This document shows, one piece after another, positions 17,167-27,867 of a DNA stretch of 64,000 bases. Position 1 is the first letter of the stretch. Every line of letters begins with the position of its first letter. The DNA comes from an uncultured beta proteobacterium. GTDB lineage: Bacteria; Pseudomonadota; Gammaproteobacteria; Burkholderiales; Burkholderiaceae_C. A model generated the notes under the pieces. That model had not been told where the DNA came from. It did no database searches and saw nothing but the letters and a program-made list of their open reading frames with translations. The DNA is taken from contig CAIJPE010000241.1 in the NCBI GenBank assembly GCA_903822435.1, positions 24,327 to 88,326 on the forward strand. The letters are read 5' to 3'. Both the position numbers and the translations under genes were made by a program.

Positions 17167-18690
17167 ATGACGGCTCCCCATCTGCCCCATCCCGACATCA
17201 GCCCGGTACCCGTGGACGACCCCGGCAGCAGCTTGCCGCACGGCTGGGAGCGTGGCGCGGTGATGCAGATCTTCGTGCGCAGCTACCAGGACAGCAACGG
17301 CGACGGCATCGGCGACTTGCCGGGCCTCACGTCGCGGCTGGACTACCTGCAGGACCTGGGCGTGCAGGCACTGTGGCTGATGCCCATCACGCCCAGCCAG
17401 GACGGCGACCACGGTTACGCCGTCACCGACTACCGCGCCATCGAACCGGCCTACGGCACGATGGACGACTTCGACGAACTGCTGCGCCAGGCCCACGCGC
17501 GCGGCCTGGGCGTGATCCTGGACTGCGTGATCAACCACAGCGCGGCCCGCCACCCGCTGTTCCTGCACGCCAGCCACTCGCGCGGCAGCCCGTACCGTGA
17601 CTGGTACGTGTGGGCCGACGAGGCGCCGCCGGGCTGGCAGGTCATGGGCGGCGACCCGTGGCGCCGCACGCCCACCGGCTGCTATTACGGCGGGTTTTCG
17701 GCGCACATGCCCGAATTCGACCTGCGCAAGCCCGAAGTGGTGGCCTTTCATGAAGACCACCAGCGTTTCTGGTTCAACCGGGGCGTGGACGGATTGCGCT
17801 TCGACGCCGTGGGCAACCTGTTCGAAAACGGCCCCGATGCCTGGGAATGCCAGCCCGAGAACTACGCGCTGATGGCCCGGATGCGCGCCCTGGCCGACCG
17901 CTACGAGCGCAGGCACATCGTGTGCGAAGCGCCGGGGGACCCACGGGGCTTCGGCGCCGCCGGCGGCGCGGCTTTTGCCTTCGACCTCAACGCCCACATC
18001 GTGAAGGCCGCGCAAGGCAATCTCGAGGCGGTTGAAAAAGTTTGTGCTTACTACATCGATGCGCACCACGGGATGGCGAGCTTCGCTTCCAACCACGACA
18101 GCTTCGCCGGCCGGCGGGTGTGGGACCAGCTGGGCGGCGACCTGCTCGCGTGCAAGCTGGTCGCCGCCACGACCTTGCTGCTGCCGGGCCAGCCTTACCT
18201 CTACTATGGGGAGGAGGTGGGCATGTCGGGGGCCCGCGGCCTGAGTGGCGATGCCGAACTGCGGGCGCCCATGAGTTGGGCCGCCGACCCGCAGCACGCA
18301 GGGTTCACCACCGGCCGGCCCTACCGCGCACTGGCGGCGAACGTCCACACCCACAACGTGGCCCGTGCGGCAGCCGACCCGGCCTCGTTGCTGGCGTTCT
18401 ACAAGGCCATGATCGGGCTGCGCAAGCGGCGGCGCTCGATCGCGCGGGGTCGCTACGAATCGCCGTTCGTCGCCGGCCCGGTGATGGGCTTCCAGCGCTT
18501 CGAGGGCGACGAACGCACCCTGGTACTCATCCACTACGGCCGGGAGCGGGCCTCGGTGCGGGTGCCGGGCCTGAGCCGGGGTGCGCGCCTCGTACCGCTG
18601 CACCCGGCCGGTGCTGCTGCTTTGGCTCCGGCCGGCGGGCGGCTCGACCTGCCGCCCCGCTCGGTCCATGTGTACGAGGTGATCGGATGA
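17167..18690 (+). CDS. Cytoplasmic GH13 alpha-amylase family enzyme
   Basis: A 507-residue GH13 glycosidase without a signal peptide. The opening AVMQIFVRSYQDSNGDGIGD and LDYLQDLGVQALWLMPI are typical of alpha-glucosidase-like or maltogenic members. Catalytic residues are visible: region I DCVINH (119-124), nucleophile D213 in GLRFDAV, acid/base E254 in IVCEAPG and D311 in ASNHDSF. It probably cuts imported maltodextrins. It is the first of a tandem pair: its stop overlaps by four bases the start of an exported paralogue with the same architecture. An HexR-like site lies directly upstream. Exact specificity is not readable. Confidence 0.93.
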   Translation: MTAPHLPHPDISPVPVDDPGSSLPHGWERGAVMQIFVRSYQDSNGDGIGDLPGLTSRLDYLQDLGVQALWLMPITPSQDGDHGYAVTDYRAIEPAYGTMDDFDELLRQAHARGLGVILDCVINHSAARHPLFLHASHSRGSPYRDWYVWADEAPPGWQVMGGDPWRRTPTGCYYGGFSAHMPEFDLRKPEVVAFHEDHQRFWFNRGVDGLRFDAVGNLFENGPDAWECQPENYALMARMRALADRYERRHIVCEAPGDPRGFGAAGGAAFAFDLNAHIVKAAQGNLEAVEKVCAYYIDAHHGMASFASNHDSFAGRRVWDQLGGDLLACKLVAATTLLLPGQPYLYYGEEVGMSGARGLSGDAELRAPMSWAADPQHAGFTTGRPYRALAANVHTHNVARAAADPASLLAFYKAMIGLRKRRRSIARGRYESPFVAGPVMGFQRFEGDERTLVLIHYGRERASVRVPGLSRGARLVPLHPAGAAALAPAGGRLDLPPRSVHVYEVIG

Positions 18691-20357
18691 GCATGACCCG
18701 CGTCCCTGCCATTGCCTGGGCGGCGCTGGCCTTGGCACTGCCGCGACAACCAGCTGCGGCGCAGCCTGCCGACCCCGCGCCCATCGACATCCGCCCCGTG
18801 GCCGCGAACGCCGCGCACAGTGCCTTGCCGGCCGGGTGGGAGCACGGTGCCTTCATGGAGATCTTCGTGCGGGCCTGGCGCGACACCGATGGCGATGGCA
18901 TCGGCGACCTGCGCGGCGTGACGCAAAGCCTGGACTACCTGCGCGACCTGGGCATCCGCGGCATCTGGCTCATGCCCATCATGAAGAACGCCGACGGCGA
19001 CCACGGCTACGCCACCACCGACCACCGCGCCATCGCCCCCGAATACGGCCGGCTTGCCGACTTCGACGAGCTCATCGCGCAGGCACACCGCCGCGGCATC
19101 GGCGTCATCATGGACTACGTGGTCAACCACAGCGCGGCGGCCAACCCCTTGTTCGTCGAAGCCCGCAAGGGGCCAGGCAACCCCTGGCGCGACTGGTATG
19201 TGTGGTCCGACACTGCGCCGCAGGGCTGGGACATCTGGGGCAAGGACCCCTGGTACCACGTGGGCGGCCAGCCCTGGCTGTTCACCGGCGAGGTCAAGGA
19301 CCTGCCCAAGCCCCCGGCCGGCGCCCGCGACTTCTACTTCGGCACCTTCGGGCCCGACATGCCCGACTTCAACCTGCGCAACCCGGACGTGGTGGCCTAC
19401 CACCGCAGCAGCCTGCGCTTCTGGCTCAACCGCGGGCTGGACGGCTACCGGCTCGACGCCGTGCCGCACCTGATCGAAAACGATGCCGTGCACTGGAACG
19501 ACCAGCCCGAGAGCCGGGCGCTCACCAAGTCGCTGCAGGACCTGATCAAGTCCTACCCGAACCGCATGGTGGTCTGCGAGGCCACGGCCGAGCCGCAGGC
19601 CTACGGCGACCCGGCCGTCTGCGGCGGGGCCTTCGCCTTCGGCTACGTGCACCACATCGTGCAGGCGGCGCGGGGCGACGTGGCCTCGGTGCGGCGAGTG
19701 GCGGACTACTACCTCACCGCCCGCCCCACGATGGCCACCTTCCTGTCCAACCACGACATCTTCGCGGGCCCGCGGCTGTGGGACCAGGTGGCGGGCGACG
19801 AGGCGCGCTACAAGGTCGCCGCGGCCACCTACCTGCTGCAGCCGGGCACGCCCTTCATCTACTACGGCGAGGAAATCGGCCAGGCCGGCGTGCCGGGCCT
19901 GCGCGGCGACTTCCCCATCCGCAGCCCGATGAGCTGGACGGCCGACCCGTTGCGTGCAGGGTTCACCACCGGCAGCCCGTTCCGGCCCGTCTCGCCCAAC
20001 GCGGCCACCCACAACGTGCAGGCCGAGGTGGGCGATCCGCACTCGATCCATCGCTTCTACAAGGCCATGATCGGCCTGCGCAACGCCTGGCCTTCGATCG
20101 CTCGCGGCGGCTACGAGGCGGCGTTCGCCGAGGGTGCCGTGGCGGGCTGGCAGCGGCGCTGGGGCCTCGAGCGTACGGCGGTCGTGATCAACTACGGGAC
20201 TGCCGGCGCGGAAACCCGCGTTCCCGGCCTGCCGCCCGGCGCGCGGCTCAGGCCCGTCTGGCCCGTGGATGCCGCCGCGGCCCGTGCCGACGGCGACGGG
20301 CAGGCTCGCTTGTGGATGGCGCCGCTGTCGGTGCGTGTCTTTGCGATCCAACCTTGA
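18687..20357 (+). CDS. Exported GH13 alpha-amylase family enzyme, paralogue of the preceding gene
   Basis: A 556-residue GH13 enzyme with a short signal peptide (residues 1-25, ending QPAAAQ), so it acts in the periplasm or outside. After that it aligns along its length with the preceding cytoplasmic protein (for example GAFMEIFVRAWRDTDGDGIG). Catalytic residues are D257 in GYRLDAV, E298 in VVCEATA and D357 in SNHDIF. An insertion of about 25 residues near 195-215 distinguishes it. ATG 18687 overlaps the previous stop (ATGA). This looks like a tandem duplication in which one copy gained or lost an export signal, giving the same reaction in two compartments. Confidence 0.93.
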   Translation: MSMTRVPAIAWAALALALPRQPAAAQPADPAPIDIRPVAANAAHSALPAGWEHGAFMEIFVRAWRDTDGDGIGDLRGVTQSLDYLRDLGIRGIWLMPIMKNADGDHGYATTDHRAIAPEYGRLADFDELIAQAHRRGIGVIMDYVVNHSAAANPLFVEARKGPGNPWRDWYVWSDTAPQGWDIWGKDPWYHVGGQPWLFTGEVKDLPKPPAGARDFYFGTFGPDMPDFNLRNPDVVAYHRSSLRFWLNRGLDGYRLDAVPHLIENDAVHWNDQPESRALTKSLQDLIKSYPNRMVVCEATAEPQAYGDPAVCGGAFAFGYVHHIVQAARGDVASVRRVADYYLTARPTMATFLSNHDIFAGPRLWDQVAGDEARYKVAAATYLLQPGTPFIYYGEEIGQAGVPGLRGDFPIRSPMSWTADPLRAGFTTGSPFRPVSPNAATHNVQAEVGDPHSIHRFYKAMIGLRNAWPSIARGGYEAAFAEGAVAGWQRRWGLERTAVVINYGTAGAETRVPGLPPGARLRPVWPVDAAAARADGDGQARLWMAPLSVRVFAIQP

Positions 20358-20369
20358 GGGCAGGCGACT

Positions 20370-20384
20370 TGTAGTTTTGCTACG
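20370..20384. promoter_or_regulatory. HexR-like operator after the GH13 pair, upstream of malK
   Basis: TGTAGTTTTGCTACG, matching TGTAG-N5-CTAC exactly in the core. It lies 119 bp centre to centre upstream of the site covering the malK promoter, so the two could support DNA looping. Confidence 0.6.
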
Positions 20385-20467
20385 TCTGCCGATCCGTGGA
20401 TACCCCGAACTGGTGCTAACTCCTTGATTTCAATGGGTTCGTCAGCGGCGTCCGGGGCTCTTCCGGA

Positions 20468-20503
20468 TTGTTGGGTGATGGGCGGCCTTGTATATTGTCT
20501 ACA
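20468..20503 (+). promoter_or_regulatory. malK promoter with overlapping HexR-like operator
   Basis: A -35 box TTGTTG (20468-20473), a 17-bp spacer and a -10 box TATATT (20491-20496) form a good sigma-70 promoter. The -10 box sits inside TGTATATTGTCTACA (20489-20503), a degenerate copy of the TGTAG-N5-CTACA palindrome. A protein bound there would exclude RNA polymerase. Predicted start of transcription is about 40 bases before malK. Confidence 0.55.
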
Positions 20504-20542
20504 GCCTGGGCCGTCGGCTCGGCAGGAACCCCAGGAGCCCCC

Positions 20543-21647
<1,105 letters not shown>

Positions 21648-21658
<11 letters not shown>

Positions 21659-22862
21659 CGGCCTTGGGCGGTGGCGCGTGTTCGCACTGGCCGTGGCGGG
21701 GCTCGCCTTGGCGGGGGCCAGCGAGCCGGCGCGACCGCAGCAGGGCACGGCCAGCCCGCTGCGCCTGCTGATCTGGATCAACGGCGACAAGGGCTACAAC
21801 GGCCTGCAGAAGGTGGGTGATGCCTTCGCCGCCGAGTCGGGCGTGCAGGTGGTGGTGCAGCACCCCGAGGGCGCGCCCGACAAGTTCGGCTCGGCGGCCG
21901 CCGCCGGCAAGGGCCCGGACATCTTCTGCTGGCCGCACGACCGCGTGGGCGAGTGGGCCCGCTCCGGCCTGATCGTGCCGGTGAAGCCGCCCGCGCGCAT
22001 CAAGGCCGAGATCGAAGACAGCGCCTGGCGGGCCTTTACCTACAAGGGGCAGATCTGGGGCTACCCGCTGTCCATCGAATCCATCGGGCTCATCTACAAC
22101 AAGGCCCTGGTGCGCACGCCGCCGGCCACCTTCGACGAGGTCATCGCGCTGGACGATCAGCTCAAGGCCCAGGGCAAGGCCGCGATCCTGTGGAGCTACA
22201 ACCAGTCCTTCTTCAGCTGGGCGCTGCTGTCGGGTCCGGGCGGCTACGTGTTCGCCCGGCGCCCCGACGGTGAACTCGACCCCCGGCAGGTCGGCGTGAA
22301 CAACGCCGGCGCCGTGACCGGCGCCCGGATGCTCGAGCGCCTGGTCAAGGAAGGCCACATGCCCAAGGGCGCCCGCTACTCCGAGATGGAAGCCGCCTTC
22401 AACCGCGGCCAGGTCGCCATGATGATCAGCGGGCCCTGGGCCTGGGACAACGCGAAGAAGAGCGGCATCGACTTCGGCGTGGCGCCCATACCGGCCGTGG
22501 TGCCCGGGCACCCGAGCAAGACTTTCGTGGGCGTGCTGGGCTGCACCATCGCATCGCCCAGCAAGCTCAAGGACGTGGCGCGCGAGTTCATCGAGAACCA
22601 CCTGCTGAAGGTCGAGAGCCTGAAGACCATCTCCGCCGACGTGGCGCTGGGCACGCCGGCCAACAAGGCCTACTTCCGCGAGCTGAGCAGCGACCCCCGC
22701 ATCGTGGCCACCATGGCCAATGCGCAGAGCGGCGAGCCCATCCCCAACATCCCCGAGATGGGCAAGTTCTTTCCCGCGATGGACGCCGCGCTGGAGGCCA
22801 TCACCAACGGCCGCCAGAGCCCGCAGGAAGCTCTCGACGGCGCAGCCGCCCGCATGAAATGA
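21648..22862 (+). CDS. malE: Maltose/maltodextrin-binding protein
   Basis: A 404-residue periplasmic sugar-binding protein of family 1. The N-terminal signal peptide is followed by the MalE-like start [20 protein letters not shown] and further MalE blocks such as [44 protein letters not shown] and [17 protein letters not shown]. It delivers maltose or maltodextrins to MalFGK. It overlaps malK by 11 bases and malF by four. Confidence 0.94.
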
Positions 22863-24385
22863 GGCCTCCGAAGCGCGGGCTCCAGTGGACGATCGTTGCG
22901 GTGGCGGCGCTGGCGCTGCTGTGGCTCGTGTTCGCGCTGATGAGCGCCGGACAGGCGCTGGCCGCGGTGGGTGCGGCGGCCTTCGGTGCTACGGCCCTGT
23001 ACGTCTATGGCGTGGCGCGCACGGTGGCCTGGAAATACCTGTACCCGGGTGTGGCGGGCATGCTGCTGTTCGTGGCCTTTCCGCTGCTCTACACGGTGCA
23101 GATCGCCTTCACCAACTACTCGTCGAGCAACCTGCTCGACCGCTCCCGGGCGCGGGCCTACCTGCTGGACCAGACGGTGGCCAACGAGGCGCGCTCGCGC
23201 CCCTTCACGCTGCATGCCGAGGGCGCGGCCTGGCGCCTGTTGCTCGGGCCGCACGAAGGCGACGCGGGTGAGCCGCTGGTTTCGGCGCCGCTGAAGCTGG
23301 ATGGCACGCCCGCCCCTGCCCCGGTGGCGATGCAAGCCCTGGGCACCCTGTCGCTCGGCGCGCCGCTGGGCTTGCGCGGCATCATCGGCCACCGCGACGC
23401 GCTGGCCGCGCTGCGCCTGCAACTGCCGGATGGCAGCGTCATCCGCTACGCCGGCCTGCGTGAGTTCGGGCCCATCGAGCCTCTGTGGAAGGAGGGCCCC
23501 GACGGTTCGCTCACGCAGCAGTTGACCGGCGTGCGATTCAAACCCAACCCCGACACCGGCTTCTACGAGACCGTCGAGGGCGAGCGCCTGCAGCCCGGCT
23601 TCAAGGTCGGCATCGGCCTGGCCAACTACGCCCGCATGCTGCTGGATGCCGATTTCCGCAGCCCTTTCCTGAGCATCTTCATCTGGACGGTGCTGTTCTC
23701 GGGATTGACGGTGCTGTTCAGCACGGCGCTGGGCATGACCCTGGCCGTCCTGCTGGAGTGGCAGAACCTGAAATTCCGCGGCCTGTATCGCACGCTGCTG
23801 TTCCTGCCCTATGCCGTGCCGGGCTTCATCAGCATCCTGGTGTTCAAAGGCCTGTTCAACCAGAACTTCGGCGAGATCAATGCGATCCTGGACGCCGTCT
23901 TCGGCGTGCGGCCGGCCTGGTTTGCCGACCCGCTGCTGGCCAAGGCGATGCTGATCATCGTCAACACCTGGCTGGGTTACCCGTACATCATGATCCTGTG
24001 CACGGGCCTCATCAAGGCCATCCCGGCCGACCTGTACGAGGCCAGTGCCATCGCCGGCGCCAAGCCGCTGACCAACTTCCTGAAGATCACCGCGCCGCTC
24101 ATCGCGCGGCCGCTCACGCCGCTGCTCATCAGCGCCTTCGCCTTCAATTTCAACAACTTCGTGCTCATCAGCCTGCTCACCGACGGCCGGCCCGACTACC
24201 TCAACACCAAGCTGCCGGCCGGCACAACCGACATCCTGGTGAGCTACACCTACCGCATCGCCTTCACCGACAACGGCCAGAACTTCGGCCTGGCCGCGGC
24301 CATCAACACCCTGGTATTCGTCATGGTGGCGGTGATGGCGCTGGTGCAATTGAAGATCACCCAACGCTCGGAAGGGAGGCGCTGA
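22859..24385 (+). CDS. malF: Maltodextrin ABC importer permease MalF
   Basis: A 508-residue permease with the E. coli MalF layout: N-terminal membrane helices, a large periplasmic P2-type loop of roughly 150 residues (about 90-255), then the transport core with helices and the EAA loop [23 protein letters not shown] that contacts MalK. The end of the P2-like region ([13 protein letters not shown]) and [17 protein letters not shown] are typical of MalF. It forms the channel with MalG. Overlaps malE by four bases; malG starts four bases after its stop. Confidence 0.95.
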   Translation: MRPPKRGLQWTIVAVAALALLWLVFALMSAGQALAAVGAAAFGATALYVYGVARTVAWKYLYPGVAGMLLFVAFPLLYTVQIAFTNYSSSNLLDRSRARAYLLDQTVANEARSRPFTLHAEGAAWRLLLGPHEGDAGEPLVSAPLKLDGTPAPAPVAMQALGTLSLGAPLGLRGIIGHRDALAALRLQLPDGSVIRYAGLREFGPIEPLWKEGPDGSLTQQLTGVRFKPNPDTGFYETVEGERLQPGFKVGIGLANYARMLLDADFRSPFLSIFIWTVLFSGLTVLFSTALGMTLAVLLEWQNLKFRGLYRTLLFLPYAVPGFISILVFKGLFNQNFGEINAILDAVFGVRPAWFADPLLAKAMLIIVNTWLGYPYIMILCTGLIKAIPADLYEASAIAGAKPLTNFLKITAPLIARPLTPLLISAFAFNFNNFVLISLLTDGRPDYLNTKLPAGTTDILVSYTYRIAFTDNGQNFGLAAAINTLVFVMVAVMALVQLKITQRSEGRR

Positions 24386-24389
24386 CGCC

Positions 24390-25280
24390 ATGGCCATCGT
24401 TACCGGCAAAGGGGCCCGCTGGCGCGTCGTGGCGGCGCACGTGGCCCTGTGCGCCTTGCTCGTGCTGACGCTGTTCCCGCTGCTGGCGGTGGTCAGCATC
24501 AGCCTGCGGCCGGGCAACTTCGCCACCGGCTCGCTCATTCCTTCGACGATCAGCTTCGAGCACTGGCAGCTGGCCCTGGGCATCCCCTACACGCAGCCCG
24601 ACGGGGTGGTGGTCAAGCCGCCGTTTCCGGTGCTGCTGTGGCTGTGGAACAGCATCAAGGTGGCCACGCTTTCGGCCCTGCTCATCGTGGCCATCAGCAC
24701 CACGGCGGCCTATGCCTTTGCACGCCTGAACTTCGTGCGCAAGAGCTGGGTGCTCAACAGCATGCTGGTGCTGCAGATGTTCCCCGTGGCCGTGGCGCTG
24801 GTGGCCATCTACGCCATCTTCGAAGGCATCGGCACCCGGCTGCCCTGGCTGGGCGTGGAGACGCACGCCGGGCTGATCCTGGCCTACCTGGGGGGCGTGG
24901 CCATGCACGTCTGGACCATCAAGGGCTACTTCGAAAGCATCCCGCAGGAGATCGAGGAGAACGCCAAGGTGGACGGCGCCACGCACTGGCAGGCCTTCCG
25001 CCTGGTGCTGCTGCCCATGGCCGTGCCGATCCTGATGGTGGTCTTCGTGCTGGCCTTCATCGGCACCATCATCGAGTACCCCGTGGCCAGCGTGCTGCTG
25101 CGCGAAGAGCCCAACCTCACGCTGGCCGTGGGCAGCAAGTTCTACCTGTACGAGCAGAAGTACCTGTGGGGCGATTTCGCCGCGGCGGCGGTGTTGAGCG
25201 GCTTGCCGATCACCTTGGTGTTCCTGCTGGCCCAGCGCTGGATCGTCTCGGGCCTGACGGCCGGCGGTGTGAAGGGATGA
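24390..25280 (+). CDS. malG: Maltodextrin ABC importer permease MalG
   Basis: A 296-residue permease with six predicted membrane helices. The EAA motif [20 protein letters not shown] is followed by [17 protein letters not shown], and the C-terminus ends [15 protein letters not shown], the typical MalG tail that reaches into the MalK dimer. It partners MalF. The next gene, an exported GH13 enzyme, starts four bases after the stop, so transport and hydrolysis are encoded on one transcript. Confidence 0.95.
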   Translation: MAIVTGKGARWRVVAAHVALCALLVLTLFPLLAVVSISLRPGNFATGSLIPSTISFEHWQLALGIPYTQPDGVVVKPPFPVLLWLWNSIKVATLSALLIVAISTTAAYAFARLNFVRKSWVLNSMLVLQMFPVAVALVAIYAIFEGIGTRLPWLGVETHAGLILAYLGGVAMHVWTIKGYFESIPQEIEENAKVDGATHWQAFRLVLLPMAVPILMVVFVLAFIGTIIEYPVASVLLREEPNLTLAVGSKFYLYEQKYLWGDFAAAAVLSGLPITLVFLLAQRWIVSGLTAGGVKG

Positions 25281-25284
25281 ATCG

Positions 25285-26880
25285 ATGAAGGCGTTGCTCG
25301 CTGCGGCCTGCGCCGCCATGCTGGCGGCCCAGGCGCAGGGACAGACCATGGTCGACTACGCGAATGCCACCGACAAGGCCCTCGCCGGCGTCTTCGAAGC
25401 GCGCGAGCAGGACTGGCGAAATGGCGCGGTGAGCTACCAGGTGCTGGTCGACCGCTTCGCGCCCCCGGCCGACCGCGCCGCCAAGCGCTCGCTGTACCCA
25501 CCGCCCAAGGTGCTGCGCAACTGGGACGAGCTGCCCAAGGCCGGCGCCTACCTGAAGGACGCCAAGGTCTGGAGCCACGAAGTGGATTTCTGGGGCGGCG
25601 ACCTGCCAAGCCTGAAGAGCAGGCTCGACTACGTGCAGCAACTCGGCGTGGACGTGCTCTACCTCAACCCCATCCACCTGGCCTACACCAACCACAAGTA
25701 CGACGCGCTGGACTACCAGCAGGTATCACCCGAATACGGCACGCGGGACGATGTGAAGCAGCTGGCGGCCGAGCTGCACCGCCGTGGCATGAAGCTGGTG
25801 CTGGACGGCGTGTTCAACCACATGGGCCGCAAGGCGCCCGTGTTCCAGCAGGCCGAGGCCGATGTGAAGAGCCCCTACCGCGATTGGTTCGTCTTCGGGC
25901 CGCAGTACGCCGGTGGCGCGCGCGGCTGGGCGAACGTCGAGAACCTGCCCGAGCTCAATCTGGAGAACCCGAAGGTGCGCGAGTACATCTACGGCGGCCG
26001 CGACTCGGTGGTGCGCAGCTGGCTGCGCGACGGCATCGACGGCTGGCGGCTGGACGTGGCCTATGACATCGGATTCGCCTTTCTCGCCGAGCTGACCCAG
26101 GCCGCCCATGCCGAGAAGCCCGGCTCGCTGGTGGTGGGCGAGATCGCCAACTACCCGGCACAGTGGTACCCCTCGGTAGACGGGGTGCTGCAATTCACCC
26201 TGCGCCAGATCCTGCTGGGCACGGCCGCCGGCCGCATCGAGGCTGCCTCTGCCAGCCGCATGATCACCCGCATGATCGTCGACGCCGGCATCGAGAACAT
26301 GCTCAAGAGCTGGGTCTACCTGGACAACCACGACACCGAGCGGCTGGCCACCGTGCTGCCCGACGAACCCGCTCGCCGGCTCGCCCAGGTGCTGCAGTTC
26401 ACGCTGCCCGGTGCGCCCAACCTGTACTACGGCACCGAGCTCGACATGGCCGGCGGCGCCGACCCGGCGATGCGTGCCCCCATGCGCTGGGACCTGGTGC
26501 GCGACGACCACCCCCCGCTGGCCTTCAACCGCCAGCTGCTCGCCATGCACCGCCAGCAGCGTGCCCTGCGCGTGGGCAACTACCGCACCGCCGAGGCCAC
26601 GCGCCTCATCGCCTTCGAGCGCTATACCGACCGCGTGGCCGACAGCGTCATCGTGCTGGTCAACCCCGCTGCCTCGCCCGTGACCGAGACGGTCCTGCTC
26701 ACCGATTCCAAGCTGATGGACGGCGGCCGCCTGATCGACCTGCTGGGCCCCGCCGAGCAGCCGCCCATCCGGGTCTGGTCCTCGCTGCTCCATGTGACGC
26801 TGCCGGCCCACGGCTTTCGCGTGCTCAAGCCCGACCTGGCACCGCCCGGCGGCTACACGCACTACAAGCGCGTGCAGTGA
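25285..26880 (+). CDS. Exported GH13 enzyme, cyclomaltodextrinase/neopullulanase-like
   Basis: A 531-residue GH13 glycosidase with a signal peptide (residues 1-19, ending AQAQG), last gene of the mal operon. The barrel starts AVSYQVLVDRFA; the calcium/substrate segment FWGGDLPSLKSRLDYVQQLGVDVLYLNPI and region I LDGVFNHMG resemble the neopullulanase/cyclomaltodextrinase group. Catalytic residues are D257 in GWRLDVAYD, E286 in VVGEIAN and D350 in LDNHDTE. It would trim dextrins in the periplasm before MalE binds them. The N-terminal dimer domain usual in neopullulanases is missing or short. Confidence 0.92.
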   Translation: MKALLAAACAAMLAAQAQGQTMVDYANATDKALAGVFEAREQDWRNGAVSYQVLVDRFAPPADRAAKRSLYPPPKVLRNWDELPKAGAYLKDAKVWSHEVDFWGGDLPSLKSRLDYVQQLGVDVLYLNPIHLAYTNHKYDALDYQQVSPEYGTRDDVKQLAAELHRRGMKLVLDGVFNHMGRKAPVFQQAEADVKSPYRDWFVFGPQYAGGARGWANVENLPELNLENPKVREYIYGGRDSVVRSWLRDGIDGWRLDVAYDIGFAFLAELTQAAHAEKPGSLVVGEIANYPAQWYPSVDGVLQFTLRQILLGTAAGRIEAASASRMITRMIVDAGIENMLKSWVYLDNHDTERLATVLPDEPARRLAQVLQFTLPGAPNLYYGTELDMAGGADPAMRAPMRWDLVRDDHPPLAFNRQLLAMHRQQRALRVGNYRTAEATRLIAFERYTDRVADSVIVLVNPAASPVTETVLLTDSKLMDGGRLIDLLGPAEQPPIRVWSSLLHVTLPAHGFRVLKPDLAPPGGYTHYKRVQ

Positions 26881-26895
26881 CGCGACGTGCATGGG

Positions 26896-27735
26896 TCATC
26901 CGCCCCGGTGCTCACGCGGCGTGCGCCCGTAGCGGACGCGGAATTCCGCATTGAAGTGCGACATCGTGCGGTAGCCGCAGGCTTGCGCCACGGACCCGAT
27001 CGGCTGGCCCGATTGCTTGAGCAGCACGCAGGCCTGGCTGCACCGGACGTCATTGAGGTAGGCCGACCAGGTCTTGCCCGTTTCGCGCCTGAAGAAGCGG
27101 CTGAAGGCCGCCGGCGACACGTGGGCCACGCGGGCAGCCGACTGCGGACTCAGGTCTTCGTGCAGATGTCGGTGGACCCAGTCGATGACCCGGTCGATGC
27201 GGCGCTCGGAGCCCACCGGCCCACCACTGCGCAGCGCGCTGGTTGCCAACGGTCGCAGGTCGCCCGGATGCAGCCATAGGCAGCGCAGGATGCCCAGCAA
27301 ACCGCCCAGCCGGGCCAGCGCGTCGGCCTCGCGCATGGCCACCAGCGTCTCGGTGACGGCCGCATGGCAGGCGCCTCCGATGGCCAGGCCGCGGCCCGCT
27401 TGTTCGGCCAGGGGCCGCAGGGCCGTGAGTTCAGGCAGCAGGGGTTGCTCCAACAGGGCGAGCGGAAACTGCACCACGGTCACCTGCCCCGGCAAGCCAC
27501 CCTCGGCCCCTGTGCTGAGCCAGGCGTGGGGCACCAGCGGACCCAGCAGCACCAGATCGCCGCCGGCAAAGGGCGCCGCGCTATCGCCCACGAAGCGCAC
27601 CCCGGCGCCTTGCTCGATCCACGTCAGTTCCAGCTGCAGGTGGCGGTGCCGCGGACCTGCAAAGCCCGGCGTCTCGAAACGGAGGAACCGGAAGGCGCGG
27701 TCCGGGTGGGTGACGTGCTCTTCGTTGACCCGCAT
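26896..27735 (-). CDS. AraC-family transcriptional regulator
   Basis: A 279-residue regulator. An N-terminal cupin-like sensor domain (RHRHLQLELTWIEQGAG, GDLVLLGPLVPHAW) precedes a C-terminal AraC double HTH (about 180-279) with VAHVSPAAFSRFFRRETGKTW and the closing SVAQACGYRTMSHFNAEFRV. It lies divergent from the alpha-glucosidase operon at 27868 across 132 bp, so that operon is its likely target, with a sugar as the likely effector. No HexR-like site was found in this gap. Confidence 0.9.
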   Translation of the reverse strand: MRVNEEHVTHPDRAFRFLRFETPGFAGPRHRHLQLELTWIEQGAGVRFVGDSAAPFAGGDLVLLGPLVPHAWLSTGAEGGLPGQVTVVQFPLALLEQPLLPELTALRPLAEQAGRGLAIGGACHAAVTETLVAMREADALARLGGLLGILRCLWLHPGDLRPLATSALRSGGPVGSERRIDRVIDWVHRHLHEDLSPQSAARVAHVSPAAFSRFFRRETGKTWSAYLNDVRCSQACVLLKQSGQPIGSVAQACGYRTMSHFNAEFRVRYGRTPREHRGG

Positions 27736-27867
27736 GCGTCCATTCTGGCGACTTGCGGGCCATCCGGGTGTCGAAATCGGTCATTCGAGGCTTGGCGCCC
27801 GTGCCCGCCAGCGGCCACACTGCCGATCCATCGCAAGACCCCGCAAGCGCCTGCCAGGCCGCGCCCG

